From: Chlorobium sp.
GTDB lineage: Bacteria; Bacteroidota; Chlorobiia; Chlorobiales; Chlorobiaceae
Assembly (NCBI GenBank): GCA_005843835.1
Contig: SZXZ01000087.1
Span: forward strand, 18,274-82,273
DNA length: 64,000 nucleotides
Direction: 5' to 3'
Numbering within the stretch: position 1 is the first letter of the stretch; every line of letters begins with the position of its first letter. Made by a program: the position numbers and the translations under genes. Under the pieces are notes generated by a model. The model was given only the letters and a program-made list of their open reading frames with translations, was not told where the DNA came from and did not search any database. This document shows positions 9,892-19,371 of the stretch, in pieces.

Positions 9892-10592
9892 GTATTGTTT
9901 ATTTCCCTTGTCATTCTATAAATATTTACCGTAACCTCTTTTGAGCCTGCAGAATATTTTCTTGGAAAGGAAGTTATTGAAAAATTATTTTCAGCTGAAA
10001 GTTCAAGAAATTGCTCGGCGAGGCGTCTTCGCGGGTCGGCAATATAAGCTGATCCACCGGGTTTAAGAAGTTTATCAATTGCTGTTACTATAGGAAGCAG
10101 ATTAACCCTTTCATATAGCACATCAGCTGCAAATAAGAGATCAAACTGTTCACCGCACTTAACCATCCTCCAGTCGAGTTTTTCGATGTCTAGAGTTACC
10201 CCGTTTTTCAATGCATTATATCGTACAAAACGAAGGGCTTCCATCGAATAGTCTGTAGTCAGAACACTTGCACCTTTACTGGCTGCAACTGTTGACGCCA
10301 TGCCCACTCCGGAGCCTATTTCTATGACACGAAGACCATTAAGTACAAGTTCTTCAGCAATAAATGAAGAAAGAGTTATTGCTGAAGGCCAGATTTCCGC
10401 CCAGTAAGGCATCTGTTCATCCTTAACAAAATCTTCGGGAGATATTCTATCAAGAAGAGCATAACTATCAATGACGCTCAAAAAACTGAACGGAAGCGTC
10501 CCGAAGGTATAGTGTGTTTCAGAAAGATCATACTCTGCTGCCAGAGCTTTATAAAGCAACTGTAAATCCGAGTCTTCCCCATTACTGAACAT
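9888..10592 (-). CDS. Class I SAM-dependent methyltransferase (Methyltransf_16/METTL type)
   Basis: A 234-residue Rossmann-fold methyltransferase. The SAM-binding motif I is VIEIGSGVGMAS at about 89-100, the acidic end of strand 2 is LTTDYS, and motif IV is LLFAADVLYE near 154. The segment MPYWAEIWPS before motif I matches the group that contains nicotinamide N-methyltransferase-like and protein-lysine methyltransferases. The target is not known; a protein side chain is the likeliest guess from the family. First gene of the minus-strand block, divergent from queF with 191 nt between, where promoters for both must lie. Confidence 0.85.
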   Translation of the reverse strand: MFSNGEDSDLQLLYKALAAEYDLSETHYTFGTLPFSFLSVIDSYALLDRISPEDFVKDEQMPYWAEIWPSAITLSSFIAEELVLNGLRVIEIGSGVGMASTVAASKGASVLTTDYSMEALRFVRYNALKNGVTLDIEKLDWRMVKCGEQFDLLFAADVLYERVNLLPIVTAIDKLLKPGGSAYIADPRRRLAEQFLELSAENNFSITSFPRKYSAGSKEVTVNIYRMTREINNT

Positions 10593-10783
10593 ATGTATAT
10601 TACCTGCCTTTTATTTCAAAAAGCGCGTGCTTATTTCTGCTGATTTGCATGCGGGAAGCACTTGTGATCAACAAAAAATCCTGTTAATCTACCAATAAAT
10701 TGCCATGGATTTCTATTTTGCATCGAAAAGCACTCTCTTGCTCATAAATACCTTTTATAACACATCAATCAAAATGACAACCG

Positions 10784-11128
10784 ATGAAAAACGAAATCCT
10801 TGAGATTTTCGATAATACCTATCCCGACAGGGACTATACTATCGAAATTATCAATCCGGAATTTACCTCTGTCTGTCCTAAAACTGGGCTACCGGATTTT
10901 GGAACCATAACGATACGCTATGTTCCAGATAAAAGCTGTGTAGAGCTTAAATCTCTGAAATATTATTTTCTCGAGTATCGCAATGCAGGAATTTTTTATG
11001 AAAACATCACTAATAAGATTCTTGACGACCTTGTCAGCGTCCTTCAGCCAAGATCACTGAGTGTGATAACAGAATGGAAAGCAAGAGGCGGTATTACCGA
11101 AACTGTTACCGTACACTATAGCGTTTGA
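10784..11128 (+). CDS. queF: NADPH-dependent 7-cyano-7-deazaguanine reductase QueF (type I)
   Basis: QueF reduces preQ0 to preQ1 in the making of the tRNA nucleoside queuosine. The 114-residue length fits the short unimodular type. The nucleophilic Cys31 and Asp38 lie in [12 protein letters not shown], and the substrate-binding ELKS motif is at 54-57 with Glu73 in GIFYEN. The position before that Glu is Tyr instead of the His found in the Bacillus enzyme, probably a lineage variant. Stand-alone gene, divergent from the methyltransferase and closed by a hairpin terminator shared with pscC. No other queuosine gene is in the window. Confidence 0.95.
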   Translation: MKNEILEIFDNTYPDRDYTIEIINPEFTSVCPKTGLPDFGTITIRYVPDKSCVELKSLKYYFLEYRNAGIFYENITNKILDDLVSVLQPRSLSVITEWKARGGITETVTVHYSV

Positions 11129-11137
11129 CGATAGAAT

Positions 11138-11176
11138 AAAAAAAAGCCTCAGAGGATCTGTCAGAGGCTTTTTTTA
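11138..11176. terminator. Bidirectional terminator between queF and pscC
   Basis: Inverted repeat AAAAAAAGCCTC / GAGGCTTTTTTT (11139-11150 with 11164-11175) with T-runs on both strands. It lies just past the queF stop and 36 nt from the pscC stop, so it can end both convergent genes. Confidence 0.85.
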
Positions 11177-11211
11177 TAAACAATTGAATACCCTGAAGGA
11201 ATAAGCGGTTA

Positions 11212-11853
11212 TCAGAACTTATTCTCTAAGTATATAACAATGGATTTAGCTTCATCCGGCGTTATACCGGAACCTGCATTAGTCTGCATGCGATTTACAA
11301 CAACATCGACTTTTCCTGTTTTCTTGTACTTGGTTCTGAAGGCATCCTGAACAGATGAAAGAGTATGACATTTGTTGCAACGACCATCTGTGAGAGTTTT
11401 GGCTGCTGCAAAGTCAAACCCGGCAGGCACTGGTTTAGCCTTTATACCAGATGCTGGTTTTTCCAGGAAAGCAGTGAGTTCTTTGACGGAGCGGATGTAT
11501 TTACCGTCAAGAGTAGTGGTGCGACCCGTAGTTGACAGTAAAATACCTGAAGGTCTTAGCCAAAGCAAAGCAAACATAACTGCGACAATGGCAATAATGC
11601 TGAGGGGAAAACTTAAAAACCACTTGTCGCTTATTCTTGATGACATTTTGCCTAGTCCCATAATTATGAGAGAGGCACAAAAGATCAAAGAAAACCAGCC
11701 CGCAAAGGAACGTAACGGAGTCAAGATTACTGAAATGTTTTCAGCCGGCACCTTGTACCCGGTTAGAAAAGACAACCCGAAAAACAAAGCCCCCATTAAG
11801 ACAGCCCCGCCTAATGCTACAGCAATAAGCTTACCATTTGATTTGTTGTCCAT
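11212..11853 (-). CDS. pscC: Photosynthetic reaction centre cytochrome c-551 PscC
   Basis: Membrane cytochrome c (also called cytochrome cz) that donates electrons to P840 in the homodimeric type I reaction centre of green sulfur bacteria. The 213-residue protein starts MDNKSNGKLI, has three membrane helices at about 10-30, 50-68 and 80-100, and a periplasmic haem domain with CNKCH at 159-163 and the probable axial Met189 (NRMQ). The start at 11853 matches the family; a frame reaching 11943 adds 30 residues that do not. No clear Shine-Dalgarno is seen. It stands alone, divergent from ppc with 249 nt between. This gene is the firmest taxonomic marker in the window. Confidence 0.95.
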   Translation of the reverse strand: MDNKSNGKLIAVALGGAVLMGALFFGLSFLTGYKVPAENISVILTPLRSFAGWFSLIFCASLIIMGLGKMSSRISDKWFLSFPLSIIAIVAVMFALLWLRPSGILLSTTGRTTTLDGKYIRSVKELTAFLEKPASGIKAKPVPAGFDFAAAKTLTDGRCNKCHTLSSVQDAFRTKYKKTGKVDVVVNRMQTNAGSGITPDEAKSIVIYLENKF

Positions 11854-12102
11854 GACAGGTAATGAATTAGGTGTTAGTGGCTTACCCAAAAAATTATAGA
11901 GTAAAGATAAGCATAAATTGTAAAGGGGGCAAACAGAAACCATAAAAAGGTGTGTTTACATTCACTATCTGCTTAAACTTGGGAAGCATATCAATCATGA
12001 TGATGAATCAGGTCATGGCAAGAATAACATTATTTGTAACTCACTTATTATTTTCGAATACTTTATAAAATGACGAATTAAAACCCGGAATTGGTTTTCA
12101 AT

Positions 12103-14871
12103 ATGATAACAACAGCCAGCAGTATTATCGATTTTGAAAAAGCTGAACGCGATTTCATGTTTCTTCTCCAATGTTTTCAAGAGGTACTTCGTGACCTTGG
12201 AGAAAATATACTTGCCGACCACCTCCCCTGTCAGAATACCGGAATGGAGATTGAAAACTATCCAAGTTCCGAACGCACCCTTCAGGCCTTTTCAATTTTT
12301 TTTCAACTGCTTAACATGGCCGAAGAAAACTCTGCTGCACAAAATCGGCGTGCTCTCGAAGCAGAACACGGATTATCGCATCTTACCGGACTTTGGGGCA
12401 AAACTCTTTTAAGACTCAAGGAACTTGGCATATCGGAAACCACAATTTGTTTTTTACTGCCGGAGGTTGCCATCAATGCCGTGTTAACTGCACATCCAAC
12501 CGAGGCAAAACGAAAAACAGTTCTTGAACAGCACCGCCAACTTTACCTGCTTTTGGTGAAACGTGAAAACCAAATGTGGACTCCCCTAGAACAGTTCGAA
12601 ATCCGAAACGAGATCAAGGTCGTCCTCGAAAGATTATGGCGAACAGGAGAAATCCTCGTCGAAAAACCACAGGTATCAGCCGAAAGGAGAAACGTAATTC
12701 ACTATCTCAACAATATTTTTTCTGAAGTTCTCCCTATGCTTGACAAACGTCTCGTACAGGCATGGAATGCCACAGGATATAATACTGCCAAGCTTTCTGA
12801 CCCCCGCAATCTGCCCCGCATCAGCTTTGGAAGCTGGGTTGGAGGCGACCGTGATGGACATCCACTTGTAACCGAAAGTGTAACCAAAGAAACACTTGGT
12901 GATATGCGACTTAACGCGCTTACGCTTGTCAAACGTCATCTCAGTGAACTTGCATCAAAATTAAGCCTTTCCGAAAGACTCCAATCACCTGGAGAGAAAC
13001 TGGCTTTTCGAGTTGACAGCCTCACAAGTAAGCTTGGAAATACCGGTTTTGAAGCATTTCATAGAAACCGTCACGAGCCCTGGCGACAGTTTTTGAACCT
13101 TATGATTGCGTCACTGCCGTTTGAAGCCGATATAGCTGATACTACTACTTTGGATAGCGAACCTTGCCGGTACATCAGTTCCGCAGAACTCCTTGAGGAT
13201 CTTTCGCTTTTAAGAGATTCATTACTGGCTGCTGGCGCCCAACATATTGCTGACATGGAAGTTGCGCCAGTATTCAGAATAGTGCAGACATTTGGATTCC
13301 ATCTTGGGTCACTTGATATCCGTCAAAACAGCCATGTCCATGAACTGGCCTTGTCACAACTTATGAACGCAGCCGGGATGAACGGAAGTGAATTTCTGGA
13401 ATGGGACGAATTTGCAAAAAGAACCTTTCTTGATAGAGAACTTCAGTCCCCCAGACCATTTACCCATCCCGACATGACTGCCGGCGCCGAAGCTGAAACA
13501 GTCCTTTCTTGTTTCAGGGTTTTGGTGAATCATACAAAACGTTACGGATCCGATGCACTTGGCTCTCTTATCGTCAGCATGACAAGAAACACTTCTGACC
13601 TGCTTATAGTCTATCTTTTTGCCAGGGAAGTCGGGCTGATGACTCCAACAGTTAATGGAGATGCCTGTCTACTCCCTGTCGTCCCGCTTTTTGAAACCAT
13701 TGACGATCTTAAAAAAAGCCACGTGATACTCCAGGAATTTCTCCAGCACCCTGTTACACAAAGAAGTCTTGAGTACCAGAAAAACACAAACGGAAATATA
13801 AGAACGATCCAGAAGGTCATGATCGGCTATAGTGACAGCAACAAGGACGGTGGAATTTTTTCAAGCACCTGGACACTTTATCGTGCACAGGAAGCATTGC
13901 TGAAAGCTGCCGAACAAAACAATACTGACATTCTTTTTTTTCATGGCAGGGGTGGAAGTATCAGCCGGGGAGCCGGACCCACTCATCGCTTTATAAGAGC
14001 GCAACCGCATGGTTCTTTTAATGCTGGTATGTCTTTTACCGAACAAGGCGAAACCATAGCACAAAAGTATGCCAACCGCATCAGTGCGGTCTATAATCTC
14101 GAGCTCTTTATGGCTGGAGCAACTGAAGCCCTCATCAGGCAGAGAAACAACGAAAAAAGAGCTCACCCTCTCGAGCCTGTAATGGACATGCTGTCTGAAA
14201 TAAGCAACCAGACATACCGAAATCTCATCAACACTGAAGGATTTCTGACTTTTTTTCTTCAAGCCACACCTATTGACATTATTGAATCAACAAGAATAGG
14301 ATCCCGACCTTCTCGAAGAAGTGGAAAAACAAGCCTTGAAGACCTTCGTGCCATCCCTTGGGTTTTCAGTTGGAATCAGGCACGTTTTTCGCTTTCAGGA
14401 TGGTACGGTGTTGGCTCGGCGCTTGAATACCTTCAGAAGAATTCTCCTGAAACATTTGAGGAAATTCGAGCCCGAAGCCACGCATGGCCTCCCTTACGAT
14501 ATATTATCAGCAATGCAGATACCAGCCTGGCATCTGCAGATCTTTTCATAATGCGACAGTATGCGTCACTTGTTAATGACAGTGATACCAGAGAACGTAT
14601 TTTCAGCTTGATAGAAGAAGAATACCATCGGACAAAAATACAGATTGAATTACTGTTTGGAGAACATCTTGAAACCCAGCGCCTTAATGTCAATAAATTT
14701 ATAGCACTGCGTCGAGAAGGACTTAATATGCTTCACCATCAGCAAATCAAACTCCTTAAACAATGGAGGATACTTCAGTATTCTGCTAAACAGACAGAGT
14801 CTGACTCCCTGTTGATGGAACTTTTTCTGACAGTAAATGCCATATCAGGTGGATTGCGTACAACAGGTTAA
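12103..14871 (+). CDS. ppc: Phosphoenolpyruvate carboxylase
   Basis: Forms oxaloacetate from phosphoenolpyruvate and bicarbonate, feeding the reductive TCA cycle of these autotrophs. The protein has about 922 residues, a normal length. Active-site blocks are present: VLTAHPTEAKRKT with the catalytic His, SWVGGDRDGHP, GYSDSNKDGGIFSS and the glycine loop FHGRGGSISRGAGP. The C-terminus ends in LRTTG rather than the usual R-N-T-G, a mild variation of the allosteric/active-site tail. The ATG at 12103 is preferred over an in-frame TTG at 12091. Together with ppdK (52300-55050) it links pyruvate to oxaloacetate. Confidence 0.97.
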   Translation: MITTASSIIDFEKAERDFMFLLQCFQEVLRDLGENILADHLPCQNTGMEIENYPSSERTLQAFSIFFQLLNMAEENSAAQNRRALEAEHGLSHLTGLWGKTLLRLKELGISETTICFLLPEVAINAVLTAHPTEAKRKTVLEQHRQLYLLLVKRENQMWTPLEQFEIRNEIKVVLERLWRTGEILVEKPQVSAERRNVIHYLNNIFSEVLPMLDKRLVQAWNATGYNTAKLSDPRNLPRISFGSWVGGDRDGHPLVTESVTKETLGDMRLNALTLVKRHLSELASKLSLSERLQSPGEKLAFRVDSLTSKLGNTGFEAFHRNRHEPWRQFLNLMIASLPFEADIADTTTLDSEPCRYISSAELLEDLSLLRDSLLAAGAQHIADMEVAPVFRIVQTFGFHLGSLDIRQNSHVHELALSQLMNAAGMNGSEFLEWDEFAKRTFLDRELQSPRPFTHPDMTAGAEAETVLSCFRVLVNHTKRYGSDALGSLIVSMTRNTSDLLIVYLFAREVGLMTPTVNGDACLLPVVPLFETIDDLKKSHVILQEFLQHPVTQRSLEYQKNTNGNIRTIQKVMIGYSDSNKDGGIFSSTWTLYRAQEALLKAAEQNNTDILFFHGRGGSISRGAGPTHRFIRAQPHGSFNAGMSFTEQGETIAQKYANRISAVYNLELFMAGATEALIRQRNNEKRAHPLEPVMDMLSEISNQTYRNLINTEGFLTFFLQATPIDIIESTRIGSRPSRRSGKTSLEDLRAIPWVFSWNQARFSLSGWYGVGSALEYLQKNSPETFEEIRARSHAWPPLRYIISNADTSLASADLFIMRQYASLVNDSDTRERIFSLIEEEYHRTKIQIELLFGEHLETQRLNVNKFIALRREGLNMLHHQQIKLLKQWRILQYSAKQTESDSLLMELFLTVNAISGGLRTTG

Positions 14872-15755
14872 CAGGTTTCATTATAAACTCGATTTCGAGG
14901 GTTTGTAATTTATGGGTATACACCGGAGTGCTGTTTTGGCATAGCAATACAATCGCTACATAAACCATCATGTATTTGGTGAAATCCCAAACAAAGACCA
15001 TTAGAAAAAATGATATTTGTTATTTGCATTTAACTTCATTTTACTGGTAATTTCTGTCTATTTTTTTTATCAACCCACCCTAACTTCAAAGATTTACTCT
15101 AAAATTTGCTTTTTATAAAGCGACAAAAGTCTCAAGACACTTCCTTAGTTCAGTTGTAAATTCTTACAATTCTATATACTATAAATCATCTTTCTTAGGA
15201 TAATTACATTCATCATACTTCATTAAAAAGTATTATTGCCGCTCATTGTACCATCTTTTCTTCAGGTTATGTATACACCATAACTAATGATTCAGGCAAT
15301 AATTGAATTACTTCATTGTAAAAGGCATTAACGATTTCATAAGCTTTATGGGTTATGAATATTTCTACGCCATAACTCCGTGAAAGAGGCTCCGTATAGA
15401 TTACATGGGTTTCCTTTGATGACTATGTTCATCTTTACATTCAATCTGTGATATGCGCTTAATGATGTTAACTCTAAGCATATATAAAAGAATAAAACAT
15501 TATTAATATTTTGGCTGAACATACAAGGATAACTAAACAGGATTATGACATGATAATCTGAAATAAGGTTGAACAGTATTTTACGGACTGTAATTTTTCC
15601 TATTTCACAATTGTGGATAATTGAGAGTTATTTTACCAGAATATATTTTTCTTATAAAGTATTTGATATTGTTTGTTTATTTTTTTCTTACATTCTGTCA
15701 TAGTTTACCTCTTAATAAAGGAGGTTTTTTATAACCCATTATAAATAAATAAAAT
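14872..15755. other. Long AT-rich gap between ppc and the H-NS-like gene
   Basis: About 880 bp with no intact gene. It contains a remnant of a small minus-strand gene (listed separately), one perfect DnaA-box match at 15612-15620 (TGTGGATAA on the plus strand) and long A/T runs just upstream of the H-NS-like gene. The first 390 bp and the stretch 15440-15700 show nothing I can interpret. Confidence 0.6.
15267..15432 (-). pseudogene. Remnant of a small gene, frameshifted
   Basis: On the minus strand an ATG at 15430-15432 opens MNIVIKG, then a one-base shift would lead into an open frame of about 47 codons ending at a TAA at 15267-15269. The second part (for example SRSYGVEIFITHKAYEIVNAF and PESLVMVY) has a natural amino-acid mix and looks like protein, yet this frame has no start codon of its own and is closed by stops just upstream. 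I do not recognise the family. It may be a decayed gene of about 54 codons, a sequencing slip, or chance. Confidence 0.35.
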
Positions 15756-16070
15756 ATGTCATCAACAAAACTTTCGGAAATCAAATCTCAAATAGCTGAG
15801 CTTCAAAAAGAGGCTGATGAAATTATCAAAAACGAACGTATAGCGATAATTAAAGAGATCAAAGATAAACTTGATAACTTCAATATTACAGTTGAAGAAC
15901 TTCAGCGTAAGGGAAAACCAGCTAAATCTTCTTCAGCAAAAAGCCCTTCAGTTATTAAGTACAGAAAAAGCGAAACTGAATATTGGGTTGGCAGAGGACC
16001 AAAGCCGGGTTGGGTAAAAGATGTTGAGAAAAAAGGTGAAAGTATTGAGCAATATAGATTACCAGAATAA
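15756..16070 (+). CDS. H-NS family nucleoid-associated protein
   Basis: A 104-residue protein with the layout of H-NS: an N-terminal coiled-coil (about 1-50, rich in Glu, Lys, Ile and Leu) for oligomerisation, a Ser/Lys/Pro linker (51-68) and a C-terminal DNA-binding motif YWVGRGPKPGWVKD at 76-89, equal to the GRGRKPKW core of H-NS. It would bind AT-rich DNA in the minor groove and silence it. A strong GGAGG lies 31 nt before the ATG, too far to be its ribosome site. The AT-rich gap upstream could be bound by the protein itself. Followed by a clear terminator, so it is a single-gene unit. Confidence 0.85.
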   Translation: MSSTKLSEIKSQIAELQKEADEIIKNERIAIIKEIKDKLDNFNITVEELQRKGKPAKSSSAKSPSVIKYRKSETEYWVGRGPKPGWVKDVEKKGESIEQYRLPE

Positions 16071-16095
16071 ATACTGTTTTACTTGGGAATTGGTT

Positions 16096-16130
16096 CAAAA
16101 GAGGCTTTTTAAAAAAGCCTCTTTTGTTTT
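16096..16130 (+). terminator. Terminator of the H-NS-like gene
   Basis: A 15-bp perfect inverted repeat (16096-16110 with 16112-16126, core AAAGAGGC/GCCTCTTT) followed by T-rich sequence, 25 nt past the stop codon. Confidence 0.9.
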
Positions 16131-16343
16131 CTCATAAATATCCCTGTTGATAAGCATCAACTTGAATGTGTTGCGTTTTTTTTGACTCCCCTCTTTTTCC
16201 AATTCTTCCACAACAGCATCGTTGTGACAATCTCTGGTCGCTCATAATTAATAATACAAAATAACCCTCAAGAATATATGAAATAATAGCGTACTTTACA
16301 CGCAAGACTTGACGTATATAAAAAGTTGTTAACGGATTTATTT

Positions 16344-17900
16344 ATGCTCTCAACCCTCAACGCCGCTGCTTTAATGGGTATAGATGCTCTTAGAGTCACG
16401 GTTGAAACCAATGTATCAGGGGGGATTCCATCATTCACTGTCGTAGGGCTTCCGGACAATGCTATCAGAGAGAGCAGGGAAAGAATTCTCACGGCCATCA
16501 GAAATTCAGGATTCACAATTCCCCCGAAAAAAATCACAGTAAACCTCGCACCTGCTGATATAAAGAAGGAAGGAACTGCATTTGATCTTCCAATAGCAAT
16601 CGGACTACTCGGATCGCTTCAACTTATAAGTATTCAATTCGAAGATTTACTGATAATGGGTGAGCTTGCCCTTGACGGTTCGGTAAGAAGAATTAACGGT
16701 GCGCTCCCTGTTGCTATTATGGCAGGAAAAGAACATATAAAGCGCTTGATCGTCCCTCTTTCGAACGCACCAGAAGCTGCTGTTGCGGTTTCTGCATCTC
16801 TTTCCGGCATAGAAGTTTTCGGGGTCAAAACCCTTAATGAGACAGTTGCATTAATAAACGGAAATACTCAGCATGCCCCGATAACGGTTAACATCGAAGA
16901 GCTTTTCAACCTTGAAGAGGAATACTCTGTTGACTTTTCAGATATAAAGGGACAGGGAGCTGCAAAAAAAGCCCTTGAAATTGCGGCTGCCGGTGGACAT
17001 AATGTTATAATGATAGGACCGCCTGGTAGCGGAAAAACTATGCTGGCAAAAGGGTTACCGGGTATTTTACCCCCGCTGAGTTTTGAAGAGTCCCTTGAAA
17101 CAACAAAAATCTATTCGGTCGCAAACATGCTTGAAAAAGATATGCCACTGATGGTTACAAGGCCATTCCGCAACCCTCACCATACAACAAGCAATGTGGC
17201 TCTGATCGGTGGAGGGTCAACAGCTAAACCTGGAGAAGTCAGCCTTGCTCATAACGGAATCCTTTTTCTTGATGAACTGCCGGAATTTACCCGGAATGCT
17301 TTAGAGGTTCTTCGTCAACCCCTCGAAGATCGGGAGGTTACCGTTTCGAGAATTTCTGTAACCACAAAGTACCCGGCAGGCTTTATGCTGATTGCTGCCA
17401 TGAACCCAAGCCCTGCAGGGGCTTTAAAAGATTGTGACGGTAATCTTACAGCACCTCCTCAACAGATTCAACGTTATCTTGCTAAAATATCCGGACCATT
17501 ACTCGATCGAATAGATATACATATTGATGTTCCAAAAGTTGAAAATACTGACCTGTTTTCAACCTCATCATCCGAAAGCTCCAAAACTATCCGTGAGAGA
17601 GTCATACGTGCAAGAAAAATCCAGTTGGAACGATTTACCTCCCTGCAAGGTCCAAAAATATATACCAATGCACAAATGAACACTAAACTGATCAAAATGT
17701 TCTGCAAGCTAGAAAAACAGAGTTCACTCAAACTTATGGAAGCTATGAATAAAATGAATCTATCTGCAAGGGCACACGACCGGATTCTGAAAGTCAGCCG
17801 AACAATTGCAGACCTTGAGGGCTCCGAACAGATTGCAATGAAGCATCTTATCCAAGGAATTCAATATCGAAACCTTGACCGGGATTTCTGGAGCTTCTAA
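16344..17900 (+). CDS. comM: YifB/ComM family Mg-chelatase-like AAA+ ATPase
   Basis: ComM is a hexameric helicase that helps branch migration of DNA taken up during natural transformation; in non-competent species it is often called YifB. The 518-residue protein has the N-terminal ChlI-like fold (GIDALRVTVET, GLPDNAIRESRERI), Walker A GPPGSGKT near 225-232, Walker B LFLDELPEF, and the C-terminal Mg-chelatase-type domain ending in NLSARAHDRILKVSRTIADLEG. The ATG at 16344 gives the usual MLSTLNAAALMGID start; an upstream TTG at 16326 is less likely. It is not a true magnesium chelatase subunit, although bacteriochlorophyll is made in this group. Confidence 0.93.
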   Translation: MLSTLNAAALMGIDALRVTVETNVSGGIPSFTVVGLPDNAIRESRERILTAIRNSGFTIPPKKITVNLAPADIKKEGTAFDLPIAIGLLGSLQLISIQFEDLLIMGELALDGSVRRINGALPVAIMAGKEHIKRLIVPLSNAPEAAVAVSASLSGIEVFGVKTLNETVALINGNTQHAPITVNIEELFNLEEEYSVDFSDIKGQGAAKKALEIAAAGGHNVIMIGPPGSGKTMLAKGLPGILPPLSFEESLETTKIYSVANMLEKDMPLMVTRPFRNPHHTTSNVALIGGGSTAKPGEVSLAHNGILFLDELPEFTRNALEVLRQPLEDREVTVSRISVTTKYPAGFMLIAAMNPSPAGALKDCDGNLTAPPQQIQRYLAKISGPLLDRIDIHIDVPKVENTDLFSTSSSESSKTIRERVIRARKIQLERFTSLQGPKIYTNAQMNTKLIKMFCKLEKQSSLKLMEAMNKMNLSARAHDRILKVSRTIADLEGSEQIAMKHLIQGIQYRNLDRDFWSF

Positions 17901-18012
17901 TTAACCAACTAAAGCATCAGGAAATAAAAAGCTTAAAAAAATGCTTTCTGTCTGCATATATTTACACTCCAGTTACGATTTATAAAGAAAAAAATCATAT
18001 GGAGCACCATTC

Positions 18013-19311
18013 ATGAACCCTAAAGGAAAATTCCGTTTCATCCTGTTGGTTGCCAGTTCACTTATTGCCGCAGTACCCGGTCTAGCAACTGAAACAGTGG
18101 ATGCACGCATAAATCACCTCGAAAAGGAAATAGCCGATCTGAAAACCTCAGTACAGCCAGCGTCTGCCAAACAAATGCCTACAGCTACAGAACCCTCGAG
18201 TTTTCTTTCAGTATCGTCATCTTCTGGCGCAAAAGTCCAACTGTACGGGTTTGTCCGTTTTGATGCATCCTACGATACAAGTCCTATCTCTTCAGGAAAT
18301 TACGCGCTCTGGGTTCTTCAGAAAAACGGCAGAAATAGTGACAGCGAATGGAACCTTACAGGGAGCGCGACAAGGCTAGGTCTGAATCTCAGTGGTCCTG
18401 ATACCGAAACCATGAAGCTTTCTGGTAACATAGAAATGGATTTTCTGAGCAATATCGGCACAGAAAACAACTCAAGTCCAAGGTTGCGTCATGGCTTCCT
18501 TAAAGCTTACTGGCCTAAATCAGATTTCAGTATTCTTGCTGGTCAGACGTGGGATATAGTATCTTCACAGATACCGTTTGTTGACGATGTCGCTCTTTTA
18601 TGGGATGCAGGGAATATAGGATCGCGGCATCCACAGCTACGAGTCACCAAAGGATTTCCAACTGGAAAAGATGGCCGTTATGAAGTCTCTTTAGCTGCTT
18701 CAAGAAATATCGGTGAAAAAAGCTCTTTTCAAACAGATACCGGTAAAGACGCCGTAATGCCATCCATTCAGGGACGCATTGCCTATTCCGAGCCGCTTCT
18801 TGTTAAAAACCAGCCTGCAACATTAGCTGTATCAGGCCACTATGGTCAGGAAGAATGGGATACAAATAACACCGGTACTTTTAAAACGCTTGATTCATGG
18901 TCCTGCAACCTTGAGGTCACTATGCCGCTAAGCGATAATCTTCTCATTGCCGGTGAATTCTTTACCGGATCAAATCTTGACGATTTTCTTGGTGGAATAG
19001 GTCAGGGAGTAAATGCCTCCATACCGACTGACCCTAGAAACATAAGATCCCATGGGGGATGGTCGGCATTGAAGTATAACCTGAACCCTGAAACCGCTAT
19101 CAGTTTAGGGGCAGGTATTGATGACCCGAATGATAGCGATTTAGCAGTCAGCGCCCGATCATTGAATCAGACAATTTTTGCCAATATAATCAATAAGCTG
19201 ACACCGAACCTGATTATTGGACTTCAGCTATCTGAATGGAGGACGGAGTACAAAAATGACCCTGAAAGTAACGCATTCAGGGCACAAGGTTCTTTGACTT
19301 ATAAGTTTTAA
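18013..19311 (+). CDS. Outer membrane porin with N-terminal coiled-coil (DcaP-like)
   Basis: A 432-residue beta-barrel protein. A signal peptide (FRFILLVASSLIAAVPGLA) is followed by a short coiled-coil stretch (RINHLEKEIADLKT) and then a barrel of alternating strands that starts with VQLYGFVRFDASYDTS and ends in a C-terminal aromatic residue (LTYKF), the usual signal for insertion by the Bam complex. This plan fits the DcaP-like porins. It would let small anionic or organic solutes cross the outer membrane; the substrate is not known. GGAG sits 8 nt before the ATG. Stand-alone gene with a hairpin after it. Confidence 0.83.
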   Translation: MNPKGKFRFILLVASSLIAAVPGLATETVDARINHLEKEIADLKTSVQPASAKQMPTATEPSSFLSVSSSSGAKVQLYGFVRFDASYDTSPISSGNYALWVLQKNGRNSDSEWNLTGSATRLGLNLSGPDTETMKLSGNIEMDFLSNIGTENNSSPRLRHGFLKAYWPKSDFSILAGQTWDIVSSQIPFVDDVALLWDAGNIGSRHPQLRVTKGFPTGKDGRYEVSLAASRNIGEKSSFQTDTGKDAVMPSIQGRIAYSEPLLVKNQPATLAVSGHYGQEEWDTNNTGTFKTLDSWSCNLEVTMPLSDNLLIAGEFFTGSNLDDFLGGIGQGVNASIPTDPRNIRSHGGWSALKYNLNPETAISLGAGIDDPNDSDLAVSARSLNQTIFANIINKLTPNLIIGLQLSEWRTEYKNDPESNAFRAQGSLTYKF

Positions 19312-19314
19312 AAA

Positions 19315-19366
19315 AATGCTTGATTTCCCGCCGAAAACAAGTACATATTTTCGGCGGGGAAAGCAT
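19315..19366. terminator. Hairpin between porin and sppA
   Basis: Long inverted repeat: ATGCTT...AAGCAT enclosing TTTCCCGCCGAAAA (19324-19337) and TTTTCGGCGGGGAAA (19348-19362), with one bulged G. It lies between two convergent genes and could end both, although no long T-run follows. Confidence 0.7.
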
Positions 19367-19371
19367 AAGGT

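Noticed and set aside
15612..15620. Perfect DnaA box upstream of the H-NS-like gene, considered as replication origin
   Set aside because: Single site, no dnaA or dnaN nearby; one or so such match per window is expected by chance in AT-rich DNA.
16344..17900. Considered as a magnesium chelatase subunit of bacteriochlorophyll synthesis
   Set aside because: Domain order and the N-terminal GIDALRV...GLPD block are those of ComM/YifB, not BchI or BchD.
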